This document shows, in pieces, positions 1 through 6,696 of a DNA stretch of 6,696 bases. Position 1 is the stretch's first letter; every line of letters starts with the position of its first letter. The translations under genes and the position numbers were made by a program. The notes beneath the pieces are model-generated. The model ran no database searches. It was given only the letters and a program-made list of their open reading frames with translations, and had not been told where the DNA came from. Source of the DNA: Propionibacteriaceae bacterium (lineage in GTDB: Bacteria; Actinomycetota; Actinomycetes; Propionibacteriales; Propionibacteriaceae); the NCBI GenBank assembly GCA_027346035.1, contig DAIESZ010000181.1, positions 1 to 6,696 on the forward strand, written 5' to 3'.

Positions 1-1823
1 GCGGCGCTGGCGAGCGCCGTCCCGCAGACCCGGCAGGGCGGGACGGCCCGCGAGGCCCGCGGATGCCGACTGCCTCCCGCGTCCCCCGTGCCGAGCGCCG
101 CCGGAAGGCAGCCGTCGAGGAACCGTGACGCGCGACGCGCCCGCCCACGGTTGCCCGACCAGGAGATCCGCAGTCGCGACCGCGCCCGGGTGAGCGCGAC
201 GTGCAGCAGCCGCCGCTCCTCGGCGATCTCCTCGGCCGTGGTGGCGAGCACGAACGGCACGGTGCCCTCGTGGACGCCGGCCAGCGCGACGGCGTCCCAC
301 TCGAGCCCCTTGGCCGAATGCATGGTCGCGAGCGTGACCCCGATTCCGGCCGGTGCGTGCTCGATGCTCGCTCGGTGCTGCAGCAGGGCGACCACCGACG
401 CCAGGTCGAGGTCGGGGTCGTCGTCGCAGATCGTGCGTACCGCATCGAGCAGCGCCGCGAGCGACTCCCACCGCTCCCGCTGCTGACCCGAGCCGCTGGG
501 AGGCTCGGGGGTCCAGCCCGAGGACACCAGCACCGTGCGGATCGCGGCGACCATCGGACCGTCGTCATCGTCGGCGGACATGCTGCTGCCCGGTTGCGGC
601 GTACCACCCGTCGCATCGGTGGCCGTGCGCAGCGCGAGCATCGCCTGACGGATTTCGGGACGCTCATAGAACCGCTCGGAGCCCCGCACCTGGTAGGGGA
701 TGTCACGCTCGGCGAGCGCCGCCTCGAGTGCCGGTGACTGGGCCGAGATGCGGAACAGCACGGCCATGTCCCGCCAGGCGGCGCCGTCGCGCTGCAACCC
801 GGCCAGCCAGTCGGCGATGCCCCCGGCCTCGTCGGCCTCGTTGTCGGACGGCGCGAATTCGGGAGCCGGCCCGGACGCGCGGACGGCCTGCAGCCGGACC
901 CCCGCGTTGACCGGGGCCACCACCCGGTTGGCCAGCTGCAGCACCTCGGGCGTCGAGCGGTAGTTGCGCACGAGCCGGATCACGCGGGTGCCGGGACGGT
1001 CGGCAGCGAAGTTCAGCAGGTAGCCGGGGCGCGCCCCGGCGAACGCGTGGATCGACTGGTTCGGGTCGCCCACCACACACACGTCGTGACGCTCTCCCAA
1101 CCACAGGTCGAGCAGCGTGTGCTGGAGCGGCGAAACGTCCTGGAACTCGTCGACGAGGAAGTGGGCATACGTGGCGTGAACCTGCGCGGCGATGTCGGGA
1201 TGCTGGGACAGCAGAGCCGCATTGCACAGGAGCACGTCGTCGAAATCGATGAGCCCTCGGGCGGTCTTCAGTTGCTCGTAGGTGGCGAACACCCGCGCGA
1301 CGACCTCCGGCTCGGCCTTGGTGAGTTCACGCCGGTGGGCCCGGGCGAGCGCGGGATAGTCGCCCACCGCCACGTTCGTGGCCTTGGCCCAACCGATCTC
1401 ACCGGCGAGGTCGCGCAGCAGGGCCGTGTCGGCGCCCAGTCGGTGGCGGGTGCTCGCCTCTGCCACGAGTCCGAACCGGGCCTCGGTGACGCGAGGCAGC
1501 TCGACCCCGTACGCCCGCGGCCAGAAAAAGCGGTTCTGGCGCAGCGCGGCCGAGTGGAAGGTGCGCGCCTGAACCTGCGACACACCCAGGGCCTGCAGCC
1601 GGGCACGCAACTCCCCCGCTGCCCGGGTGGTGAAGGTCACCGCGAGCGTGCGCCGGGGATCGAGGACGCCGGTGAGCGCCGCGTAGGCGATGCGATGCGT
1701 GAGGGCGCGGGTCTTGCCGGTGCCGGCGCCGGCGATGACGACCACCGGACCGCCGGACGAGGTGGCGACGTCGCGCTGCTCGGGATCGAGCGCGTCGAGG
1801 ACCTGCTGTGGATCGATCCGCAT
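1..1823 (-). CDS. uvrD2: UvrD2-type ATP-dependent DNA helicase, C-terminus cut by window edge
   Basis: SF1A (UvrD/PcrA-like) helicase that unwinds DNA 3'-5' using ATP, acting in repair. 607 codons are visible before the left edge. Motifs by residue: Walker A GAGTGKT 32-38; Ia LAVTFTTRAAGEL 60-72; RTFHSAALRQ 87-96; FDD 194-196; Walker B LVDEFQDV 223-230; III VVGDPNQSIHAFAGA 250-264; IV LVRNYRS 284-290; V TMHSAKGLEWD 500-510; VI EERRLLHVALTRAR 535-548. The RTFHSAALRQ-x3-FWP block and an xCRVCGTAL segment (Cys597, Cys600) after the helicase core match mycobacterial UvrD2, which has two CxxC pairs followed by an HRDC domain. Only the first CxxC is in view; the second pair and any HRDC lie beyond position 1. 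The ATG at 1823-1821 is chosen because an in-frame TGA lies five codons upstream and a strong GGGGGTGA ribosome site precedes it. Transcribed divergently from recC. The helicase call is near certain; the UvrD2 subtype is very likely. Confidence 0.95.
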   Translation of the reverse strand, partial: MRIDPQQVLDALDPEQRDVATSSGGPVVVIAGAGTGKTRALTHRIAYAALTGVLDPRRTLAVTFTTRAAGELRARLQALGVSQVQARTFHSAALRQNRFFWPRAYGVELPRVTEARFGLVAEASTRHRLGADTALLRDLAGEIGWAKATNVAVGDYPALARAHRRELTKAEPEVVARVFATYEQLKTARGLIDFDDVLLCNAALLSQHPDIAAQVHATYAHFLVDEFQDVSPLQHTLLDLWLGERHDVCVVGDPNQSIHAFAGARPGYLLNFAADRPGTRVIRLVRNYRSTPEVLQLANRVVAPVNAGVRLQAVRASGPAPEFAPSDNEADEAGGIADWLAGLQRDGAAWRDMAVLFRISAQSPALEAALAERDIPYQVRGSERFYERPEIRQAMLALRTATDATGGTPQPGSSMSADDDDGPMVAAIRTVLVSSGWTPEPPSGSGQQRERWESLAALLDAVRTICDDDPDLDLASVVALLQHRASIEHAPAGIGVTLATMHSAKGLEWDAVALAGVHEGTVPFVLATTAEEIAEERRLLHVALTRARSRLRISWSGNRGRARRASRFLDGCLPAALGTGDAGGSRHPRASRAVPPCRVCGTALASA

Positions 1824-1827
1824 CGCC

Positions 1828-1835
1828 TCACCCCC
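1828..1835 (-). promoter_or_regulatory. Ribosome binding site of uvrD2
   Basis: On the minus strand this reads GGGGGTGA, one mismatch from the full anti-Shine-Dalgarno complement GGAGGTGA, and lies 4 nt before the ATG (7 nt from the G-run). Together with the in-frame TGA a few codons upstream it fixes the uvrD2 start. Confidence 0.75.
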
Positions 1836-1894
1836 TCACCGTGACGTCGCCCGGAGCGCGCCCACCCGAAGCCGTGATGGCCGGGCACGGCCCG

Positions 1895-1917
1895 ACCCTA
1901 GAACCTCGGGCCGACAG
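1895..1917 (-). promoter_or_regulatory. Putative DNA-damage (RecA-NDp/PafBC-type) promoter of uvrD2
   Basis: Minus strand reads CTGTCGGCC, then 8 bp (CGAGGTTC), then TAGGGT. This fits the actinobacterial RecA-independent damage promoter consensus tTGTCRGTG-N8-TAnnnT with 6 of 9 bases in the upstream block (the whole TGTCRG core), exact spacing and an intact TAnnnT -10. A GTGACA hexamer at 1918-1923 also lies 17 bp from the TAGGGT and could act as a conventional -35, so basal sigma-A transcription is plausible too. Predicted start near 1888, giving a leader of about 65 nt before the ATG. The assignment rests on motif match alone. Confidence 0.6.
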
Positions 1918-1991
1918 TGTCACACCAGGCGGTGGCATCACGCCGGCAGCCGGTTCGCCGTCGGCGCCCGAGCGAGGTGGGCGCGCTGGAA

Positions 1992-2014
1992 CTGTCAGCG
2001 GGGTTGCGTAGGGT
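1992..2014 (+). promoter_or_regulatory. Putative DNA-damage (RecA-NDp/PafBC-type) promoter of recCB(D)
   Basis: Reads CTGTCAGCG, then 8 bp (GGGTTGCG), then TAGGGT. It matches tTGTCRGTG-N8-TAnnnT at 7 of 9 upstream bases with exact spacing and an intact TAnnnT. The 17 bp-spaced -35 position (1986-1991, CTGGAA) matches TTGACA at only 3 of 6, as expected where an activator such as PafBC replaces -35 recognition. The expected transcription start is at or about 3 nt before the recC ATG, so the mRNA would be leaderless or nearly so. Inferred from motif and position only. Confidence 0.65.
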
Positions 2015-2023
2015 GAGCCCATC

Positions 2024-5000
2024 ATGACGACCACCCCGATGCACCGCGGCCCGGTGGCCGACTCCTGGCCGGGACCGATCGCGGCCGGTATCGAGGTGCG
2101 GGTCGCCGCGTCCTGGGCCGACCTCACCGACGATGTGGTCACCGCGGTCCGTCGGGCGCGCCCGGCCGACCCGTTCACCCCGATCGAGGTGATCGTTCGC
2201 GGTGCGGCCTCCCGGCGGGCGCTGTCCCAGGCGATCGCCACCCGCACCGGCCCGGCGTCCACCCCGCGCAACGGCATCTGCGCCGGCATCGAGTTCCCCA
2301 CCCTCGGCCAGGTGCACCAGAGGGTGCAGGCCGAGCTGGGCGACACCACGCCCGATCACGATCCGTGGCGCCGCCGCCCGCTCACCCTGGCCGTGCTGGA
2401 GGTGCTGCGGGGCGCCGGCGACGAGCCCTGGTTCCAGCCCCTGGCACACCACCTCGGACACGGCGACCCGGCCGGCACCGACGAGCACCGTCCCGGTCGT
2501 TGGCTGGCCACCTCCGACCGCATCGCCCGACTGCTGCTCGGCTACGTGCGTGAGGCACCCGACATGCTGCGCGCCTGGTCCCGGGGCGACGACCACGACC
2601 CGGCCGGTGCCGGCCTGCCCGGGGCGGCCCGATGGCAACCCGCGGTGTGGCGCGCCTGCCGCGCGGCGCTCGCCCCCACTGCCGATCCGGTGGCACGGCA
2701 CGACCTGCTGCTAGCCGAGCCCACTCGGGCAGCGTTCACCGGCGTCGGGCCCGCAGGGCTGCTGGTCGTCGACCCCGGGCCGATGTCCGCCTTCGATCAC
2801 GAGTTCCTGTCCGCGCTCGCCCGGGTCCACCGCGTCACCGCGTTCGCGCTCACCCCTGCCGGCCCCGGGACACCCTGGGGACGTCGGCTCGGTGCGTCGG
2901 CCCGGGGCCAACAGGCCCGCCTCACCGCAGCCGGGGCGTTCGTGGTGCCAGTCGGCACGGTCCCGCCCGCGCGCCGGGTCGACACCGTGCTGCACCGGCT
3001 GCAGGCCGATCTCGTCGCCACCGACCGCCCGGTGGTCGCCGACCTCCCCCGCGCCCCCGACGGATCGGTGCAGGTGCATGCCAGCCATGGGCCCGACCGG
3101 CAGGTCGAGGTGCTGCGCGACGTCCTCTGCGGCCTGTTCGTCGAGCAGCCCGATCTCGAGCCGCGCGACGTGGTCGTCATCTGCCCACGGCTCGACGACT
3201 ACGCACCCCTGGTGCGCGCCGCCTTCGGAGGTCCGGGTTCCGCGGCGGCGGGCGACGACGATCCCGTGGCCCGAACCACGCGTCACCCGGGCACCCAGCT
3301 GCGGGTGCAGGTGGCGGCCACCGCGGTCGAGGAGCCGAATCCGGCGTTCCCGCTGCTGCGGCTGCTGCTGACCCTTCCGGTGAGCCGCGCCGGCGCCGGC
3401 GACTTCGTCGACCTGTGCGCCTCTCCCCTGGTGGCCGGGCGGTTCTCCCTCGAACCCGACGACCTCGTCAGCCTCGCCCGACTGCTCGAGCAGGCCGGCA
3501 CGCACTGGGGCGTCGACTCCGCTCACCGCGACCGGTTCGGGTTGCACGCGGTTCGCCAGTCCACCTGGCTCACGGGGATCGACCGCATGCTCGTCGGGGT
3601 GGCACTCGCCGACGAACCTCCGGGTTGGCTCGACACGGTCGTCCCGGTGGCCCAGGTGAGCTCACGCCACCTGCCGGTGATCGGGGCCGCCGCCGAGATC
3701 CTGTCCCGGGTGCGCCTCCTCAACACCCGGTGGGACACCCCGGCCCCCTTGCACGAGTGGTCCGACCGGCTCATCGGGGCACTCGACATGCTCACCGCCG
3801 CCGCGGACGGCGATACGGCCCGCATCCTCGCCCATGCCCGGGCAGAACTGGCCACCCTGGCCGAACTCACGCGGCACTCCCACGTACCGGTGAGCCGAGG
3901 AGACCTCACGGGCCACTTCGATCGGCTGGTGCACACGGGCTCCGGCCGGCCCAATCATGGCAACGGGTCGCTGCTGGTCCCCCGCCCCGACGACCTCGAC
4001 GACGTCGCCCATCGCGTGGTCGTCGTGCTCGGGCTCGACGACGCCACCGTGCCCCCGCCGATCCGTCACGACGGCGACAATCTCGTGCCCGACCGTTCGC
4101 TGCCGGTGTCGGGCCAGCGGGCGGCGTCGCTGCGGTTCCTGCACGAGGCGGTGGCCGCCGCCGGCGACACCCTGGTCGTCATCCACCAGGGCCGCGATCC
4201 GCGCAGCAACGAGACCGTTCCGGTCCCGCCGGTGCTCGCCGAGCTCATCGACGCCTGCTCCGGCATCGGCGGCGTCACTCACCGCGACCACACTCTGCTG
4301 CCCGAGTCCGCCAGGAACTTCGTGTCCACCGACGACGAGCCGCCGGTGAGTTTCGATCCGGTCGCCCTGCGGGGGGCACGGGCCCTCGACGGACGGCTGC
4401 GGGACGAGCGTGCCACGCCGCGGGCGCCGACCGAGCCGACTCCGCCTCCGGTCGTCGGCCCCGTGCCCATCGACGACCTCATCGCCTTCTTCCGCAACCC
4501 GGCCCGGGCCCTGTTGCGGCACCACCTCGGCGTCTCGCTCGACAGTTTCACCCCAGAACTCGACGACCAGCTGCCCGTCGAGGCCGATGGGCTCGTCCGG
4601 TGGCGCATCGGCAGTGCGCTTCTCGACGCCGAGTTGCAGGGTCTCGACGTCGACCGGGCCGAGCAGGCGCAGGCGATGACGGGAATCCTGCCGCCGCCCG
4701 GACTTGCCGGAGCGGTCATCCACGACGTTCGCACCCGCGCCGACCGGGTGGCGGCCGCGGTGCGCGACCGCATCTCGTCCCCCTCGGGTCAACTGCTGAG
4801 CCCTCGTCCGCACCGCATCCGCATCGACCTCGCCGGCCCCGGCCCGCTGACCGGTGAGGTGGTCACCCACGGCGACACCGTCGTGTCGTGGCGCTACGGT
4901 GCGGTTCGGTGGCAGGAACTGGTGCCGCTGTGGATCCGCGTGCTCGCGCTGCGTGCGGCTCCGCCCGCCATCGGTGACCCCACGCCCGCTCCACGGGCCG

Positions 5001-5380
5001 TCGCCATCGGCACCAACGGCATCTTCCGCCTCACCCCACCAGACGAGATCACCGCCCGCACGCTGTTGGCCCAGATGGCCCGGGTGCGCGGGCGAGGTCT
5101 CGTGCACGTCGTCCCACTGCCGGTCGAGATCGTCAACGCGCGCCGCCCGGTGACGGCCCACTCGTCCGACAACGCCGACCGGCGGGCCGAGCAGGAATGG
5201 AGCAGGCTCGCCGAACGCCCCGAATGGCAGATGACGCTGCCGCTGTCGTTCCGCGCCCTCATGGCGCTCCCTCCCGAAGGCGACGACCCCGGGCCGCGTC
5301 AACCCTCCCGCGTCGAGCAACTCACCGGCTGGCTCACCGCGCCCGTCTTCGACGCCCTGACCGCGGAGCGGTTGCCGTGA
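2024..5380 (+). CDS. recC: Exodeoxyribonuclease V subunit gamma (RecC)
   Basis: RecC is the non-catalytic scaffold of RecBCD: it splits the duplex, channels the strands and, in E. coli, reads Chi. This 1118-residue protein is close to the E. coli length (1122). Visible family features: an N-terminal degenerate helicase fold with no Walker A (VIVRGAASRRALSQ about 57-69) and NGICAGIEFP 83-92; the second helicase-like half starting VHASHGPDRQVEVLRD 351-366, DVVVICPRLDDY 382-393 and PNPAFPLLRLLLTLP 438-452; RVVVVLGLDDATVPPP 664-679; and the C-terminal inactive-nuclease-like RecC_C region from about VPIDDLIAFFRNPARALL 814-831. The ATG at 2024 is preferred over the in-frame ATG at 2039 because it abuts the promoter -10 and has GGTGAG 6 nt upstream, while 2039 has no ribosome site. 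It overlaps recB by 4 nt, so the two are translationally coupled. Chi specificity cannot be read from the sequence. Confidence 0.96.
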   Translation: MTTTPMHRGPVADSWPGPIAAGIEVRVAASWADLTDDVVTAVRRARPADPFTPIEVIVRGAASRRALSQAIATRTGPASTPRNGICAGIEFPTLGQVHQRVQAELGDTTPDHDPWRRRPLTLAVLEVLRGAGDEPWFQPLAHHLGHGDPAGTDEHRPGRWLATSDRIARLLLGYVREAPDMLRAWSRGDDHDPAGAGLPGAARWQPAVWRACRAALAPTADPVARHDLLLAEPTRAAFTGVGPAGLLVVDPGPMSAFDHEFLSALARVHRVTAFALTPAGPGTPWGRRLGASARGQQARLTAAGAFVVPVGTVPPARRVDTVLHRLQADLVATDRPVVADLPRAPDGSVQVHASHGPDRQVEVLRDVLCGLFVEQPDLEPRDVVVICPRLDDYAPLVRAAFGGPGSAAAGDDDPVARTTRHPGTQLRVQVAATAVEEPNPAFPLLRLLLTLPVSRAGAGDFVDLCASPLVAGRFSLEPDDLVSLARLLEQAGTHWGVDSAHRDRFGLHAVRQSTWLTGIDRMLVGVALADEPPGWLDTVVPVAQVSSRHLPVIGAAAEILSRVRLLNTRWDTPAPLHEWSDRLIGALDMLTAAADGDTARILAHARAELATLAELTRHSHVPVSRGDLTGHFDRLVHTGSGRPNHGNGSLLVPRPDDLDDVAHRVVVVLGLDDATVPPPIRHDGDNLVPDRSLPVSGQRAASLRFLHEAVAAAGDTLVVIHQGRDPRSNETVPVPPVLAELIDACSGIGGVTHRDHTLLPESARNFVSTDDEPPVSFDPVALRGARALDGRLRDERATPRAPTEPTPPPVVGPVPIDDLIAFFRNPARALLRHHLGVSLDSFTPELDDQLPVEADGLVRWRIGSALLDAELQGLDVDRAEQAQAMTGILPPPGLAGAVIHDVRTRADRVAAAVRDRISSPSGQLLSPRPHRIRIDLAGPGPLTGEVVTHGDTVVSWRYGAVRWQELVPLWIRVLALRAAPPAIGDPTPAPRAVAIGTNGIFRLTPPDEITARTLLAQMARVRGRGLVHVVPLPVEIVNARRPVTAHSSDNADRRAEQEWSRLAERPEWQMTLPLSFRALMALPPEGDDPGPRQPSRVEQLTGWLTAPVFDALTAERLP
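5365..5368 (+). promoter_or_regulatory. Ribosome binding site of recB inside the recC 3' end
   Basis: GGAG lies 8 nt before the GTG at 5377, within the last codons of recC. It supports this GTG, which overlaps the recC TGA in a GTGA junction, over the in-frame GTG at 5431. Confidence 0.6.
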
Positions 5381-6696
5381 GCGGGCCGAGCCCCGTCCCC
5401 GATCCCGACGCGGGCGGGGCGTCCGGGCCTGTGCGACGGGCCTTCGACATCACCGGCGACCTGCCTCAGGGCACCGTGGTCCTCGAGGCGAGCGCCGGCA
5501 CCGGCAAGACCTATACGATCTCGGCGCTGGCGGCCCGCTACGTCGCCGAGGGCCGGCACACGCTCGACGAGATCATGATGGTCACCTTCTCGCGGGCCGC
5601 CACCAGGGAACTCCGGTCGCGGGTGCTCACGCGGCTGCGCACCACCCGCGGCGCCCTGCAGAGCTGGCTCGACGACGCGACCGTGCCCGCCGACCCGGTC
5701 GACGCGATGCTCACCCGGGGTACCCGCGACCAGGTGTCCGAACGCTCGGCCCGACTGGCCGGCGCCCTCGCCGACTCCGACGCGGCCACGATCACCACCA
5801 CCCACCAGTTCTGCTCCCGCATGCTGTCCGAACTCGGCCTGCTCGTCGATCACGACCACACCGCACGGTTCGTCGACGACCTCACCGACCTCGAGGAGCA
5901 GGTGATCCGGGACTGCTACATGGCGCAGTTCGCCGATCAGCCGCCTCGGTTCGCCGACGCCCGGCAGCTCGCATCGGTGTGTCTGCGCCGCGGCGACCTG
6001 CCGCTGCTGCCGCCCGCCGCCGACGCCTCCTCGATCGGACGCCACCGCTTCGCCTCCCTCGTCCGTGACGAGTTCGACCGCCGGAAGCGCCGGCTGGGCA
6101 TCTACGGGTTCGACGACATGGTGTCGCGCCTGCGTTCGGCGTTGGTCGACCCGGACACCGGTCCACCCGCCCGCGAGGTGCTTTCGCGCCGGTTCCCGCT
6201 CGTCCTGGTCGACGAATTCCAGGACACCGACCTGTCGCAGTGGAAGATCGTCGAGCACGGCTTCGTCGGCCGGTCCACCGTGGTGCTGATCGGCGACCCC
6301 AAGCAGTCGATCTACTCCTTCCGCGACGCCGACGTGATGGCCTACCTGGCGGCCGTGGCCGCCGCCGACACCGTGTTCACCCTGCCGGTCAACCACCGCA
6401 GCGACGCCGGGGTGGTGCATGGGCTGGCCTCCCTGTTCGGGGGCGCCGCCCTCGGCGATCCGCAGATCGTCGTGACGCCGGTCGAACCGCACGACGGGCA
6501 TCCCACCCTGCGCCGCGACCGCCCTGAGGCCGGCCCTGCGGTGCAGGTGCGTTGTCTCGACGCCGACCGTCCGCTGGCGGCGGGCAGGGCCCGGGAACTG
6601 ATCGACGACGACCTGTGCGCCGAGGTCAGCGGGCTCCTCGACGGGTCGTGGCAGGTGTTCGACGGGGACGCCGGTTGGCGCGGCCTCACGGCGGGC
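5377..6696 (+). CDS. recB: Exodeoxyribonuclease V subunit beta (RecB), N-terminal part; runs off right edge
   Basis: RecB is the 3'-5' SF1A helicase and the nuclease subunit of RecBCD. The frame stays open for 440 codons to the window end, under half of a typical RecB (about 1100-1200 residues). Motifs: Walker A EASAGTGKT 37-45; Ia MMVTFSRAATRELRSRV 67-83; TITTTHQFCSRML 138-150 (the RecB form of the TxHxFC block); GFDDMVSRL 244-252; Walker B LVLVDEFQDTD 275-285; III LIGDPKQSIYSFRDADV 304-320; IV LPVNHRSD 336-343. All catalytic motifs in view are intact. Motifs V and VI and the C-terminal nuclease domain fall outside the window. The GTG start overlaps the recC stop by 4 nt. About 20 Gly/Pro-rich residues precede the first recognisable RecB sequence (FDITGDLP 23-30); if they are not translated, GTG 5431 would be the start. 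Confidence 0.95.
   Translation, partial: MSGPSPVPDPDAGGASGPVRRAFDITGDLPQGTVVLEASAGTGKTYTISALAARYVAEGRHTLDEIMMVTFSRAATRELRSRVLTRLRTTRGALQSWLDDATVPADPVDAMLTRGTRDQVSERSARLAGALADSDAATITTTHQFCSRMLSELGLLVDHDHTARFVDDLTDLEEQVIRDCYMAQFADQPPRFADARQLASVCLRRGDLPLLPPAADASSIGRHRFASLVRDEFDRRKRRLGIYGFDDMVSRLRSALVDPDTGPPAREVLSRRFPLVLVDEFQDTDLSQWKIVEHGFVGRSTVVLIGDPKQSIYSFRDADVMAYLAAVAAADTVFTLPVNHRSDAGVVHGLASLFGGAALGDPQIVVTPVEPHDGHPTLRRDRPEAGPAVQVRCLDADRPLAAGRARELIDDDLCAEVSGLLDGSWQVFDGDAGWRGLTAG

Larger units (their letters stand above)
1824..2023. other. Divergent intergenic control region between uvrD2 and recC
   Basis: 200 bp with no credible coding sequence. It holds two outward-facing promoters that share an identical TAGGGT -10 and a TGTCRG core (1895-1917 on minus, 1992-2014 on plus). 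The two core elements are separated by 74 bp (1918-1991) for which I have no assigned role; it contains only short GC-rich inverted repeats such as CACC-aggc-GGTG at 1923-1934. No complete LexA box of the GAAC-N4-GTTC type is present. Confidence 0.7.

Noticed and set aside
1047..1844. 265-residue plus-strand open frame opposite uvrD2
   Set aside because: It lies opposite the intact UvrD2 helicase motifs, which explain the open frame; its translation resembles no known family.
1901..1912. Possible LexA (SOS) box, GAACctcgGGCC
   Set aside because: Only the left GAAC half-site is present; the actinobacterial box needs GAAC-N4-GTTC and the right half is GGCC. The GAAC at 1989-1992 also lacks a partner.
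3923..3930. Near-match to the E. coli Chi sequence (GCTGGTGC instead of GCTGGTGG)
   Set aside because: One mismatch, and Chi sequences are lineage-specific; there is no reason to expect the E. coli octamer to work with an actinobacterial RecBCD.
2632..4857. 741-residue plus-strand open frame within recC in another frame
   Set aside because: The product is almost entirely Arg, Pro, Gly and Ala, which is typical of a shifted frame in high-GC coding DNA; no family resemblance.
3662..5320. 552-residue minus-strand open frame opposite recC
   Set aside because: It mirrors the recC codon pattern in GC-rich DNA; its translation has no recognisable domain and is rich in Gly, Arg, Val and Asp, while the plus-strand frame is clear RecC.
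5431..5433. Alternative GTG start for recB
   Set aside because: It would remove the non-conserved N-terminal extension but lacks a good ribosome site, whereas GTG 5377 has GGAG 8 nt upstream and a 4 nt overlap with recC.
5299..6501. 400-residue minus-strand open frame opposite recB
   Set aside because: It is the antisense shadow of the RecB motor domain; no recognisable motif and no ribosome site considered convincing.

Overview
The window is high-GC throughout, and all three genes match actinobacterial forms of DNA-repair helicases, so the source is most likely an actinomycete (Actinomycetota). I cannot place it below phylum level. There are no mobile elements, RNA genes, CRISPR arrays or signs of recent transfer. 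This is core genome: a DNA double-strand-break and helicase repair locus that runs off both ends of the window.

Layout: positions 1-1823 (minus strand) hold the N-terminal 607 codons of a UvrD2-type SF1A helicase. The gene leaves the window at position 1, inside its zinc-binding tetracysteine region. Positions 1824-2023 form a 200 bp intergenic region between divergent genes. Positions 2024-5380 (plus strand) hold a complete recC. Positions 5377-6696 (plus strand) hold the first 440 codons of recB, which overlaps the recC stop codon by 4 nt and runs off the right end. From the usual actinobacterial order recC-recB-recD, recD is expected just outside the window.

Function: RecC and RecB are two subunits of the exonuclease V (RecBCD) helicase-nuclease that processes double-strand ends. 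UvrD2 is an actinobacterial 3'-5' helicase with an extra zinc module and usually an HRDC domain.

The most interesting signal is in the intergenic region. Both divergent genes have an element fitting the actinobacterial RecA-independent (RecA-NDp, PafBC-dependent) DNA-damage promoter, tTGTCRGTG-N8-TAnnnT, with exactly 8 bp spacing and an identical TAGGGT -10 box. This suggests that uvrD2 and recCB(D) are divergently co-induced by DNA damage without LexA. The recC copy sits so close to the ATG that its transcript would be leaderless or nearly so. No previously undescribed protein system is visible; the novelty, if any, is the regulatory pairing and the genomic arrangement.
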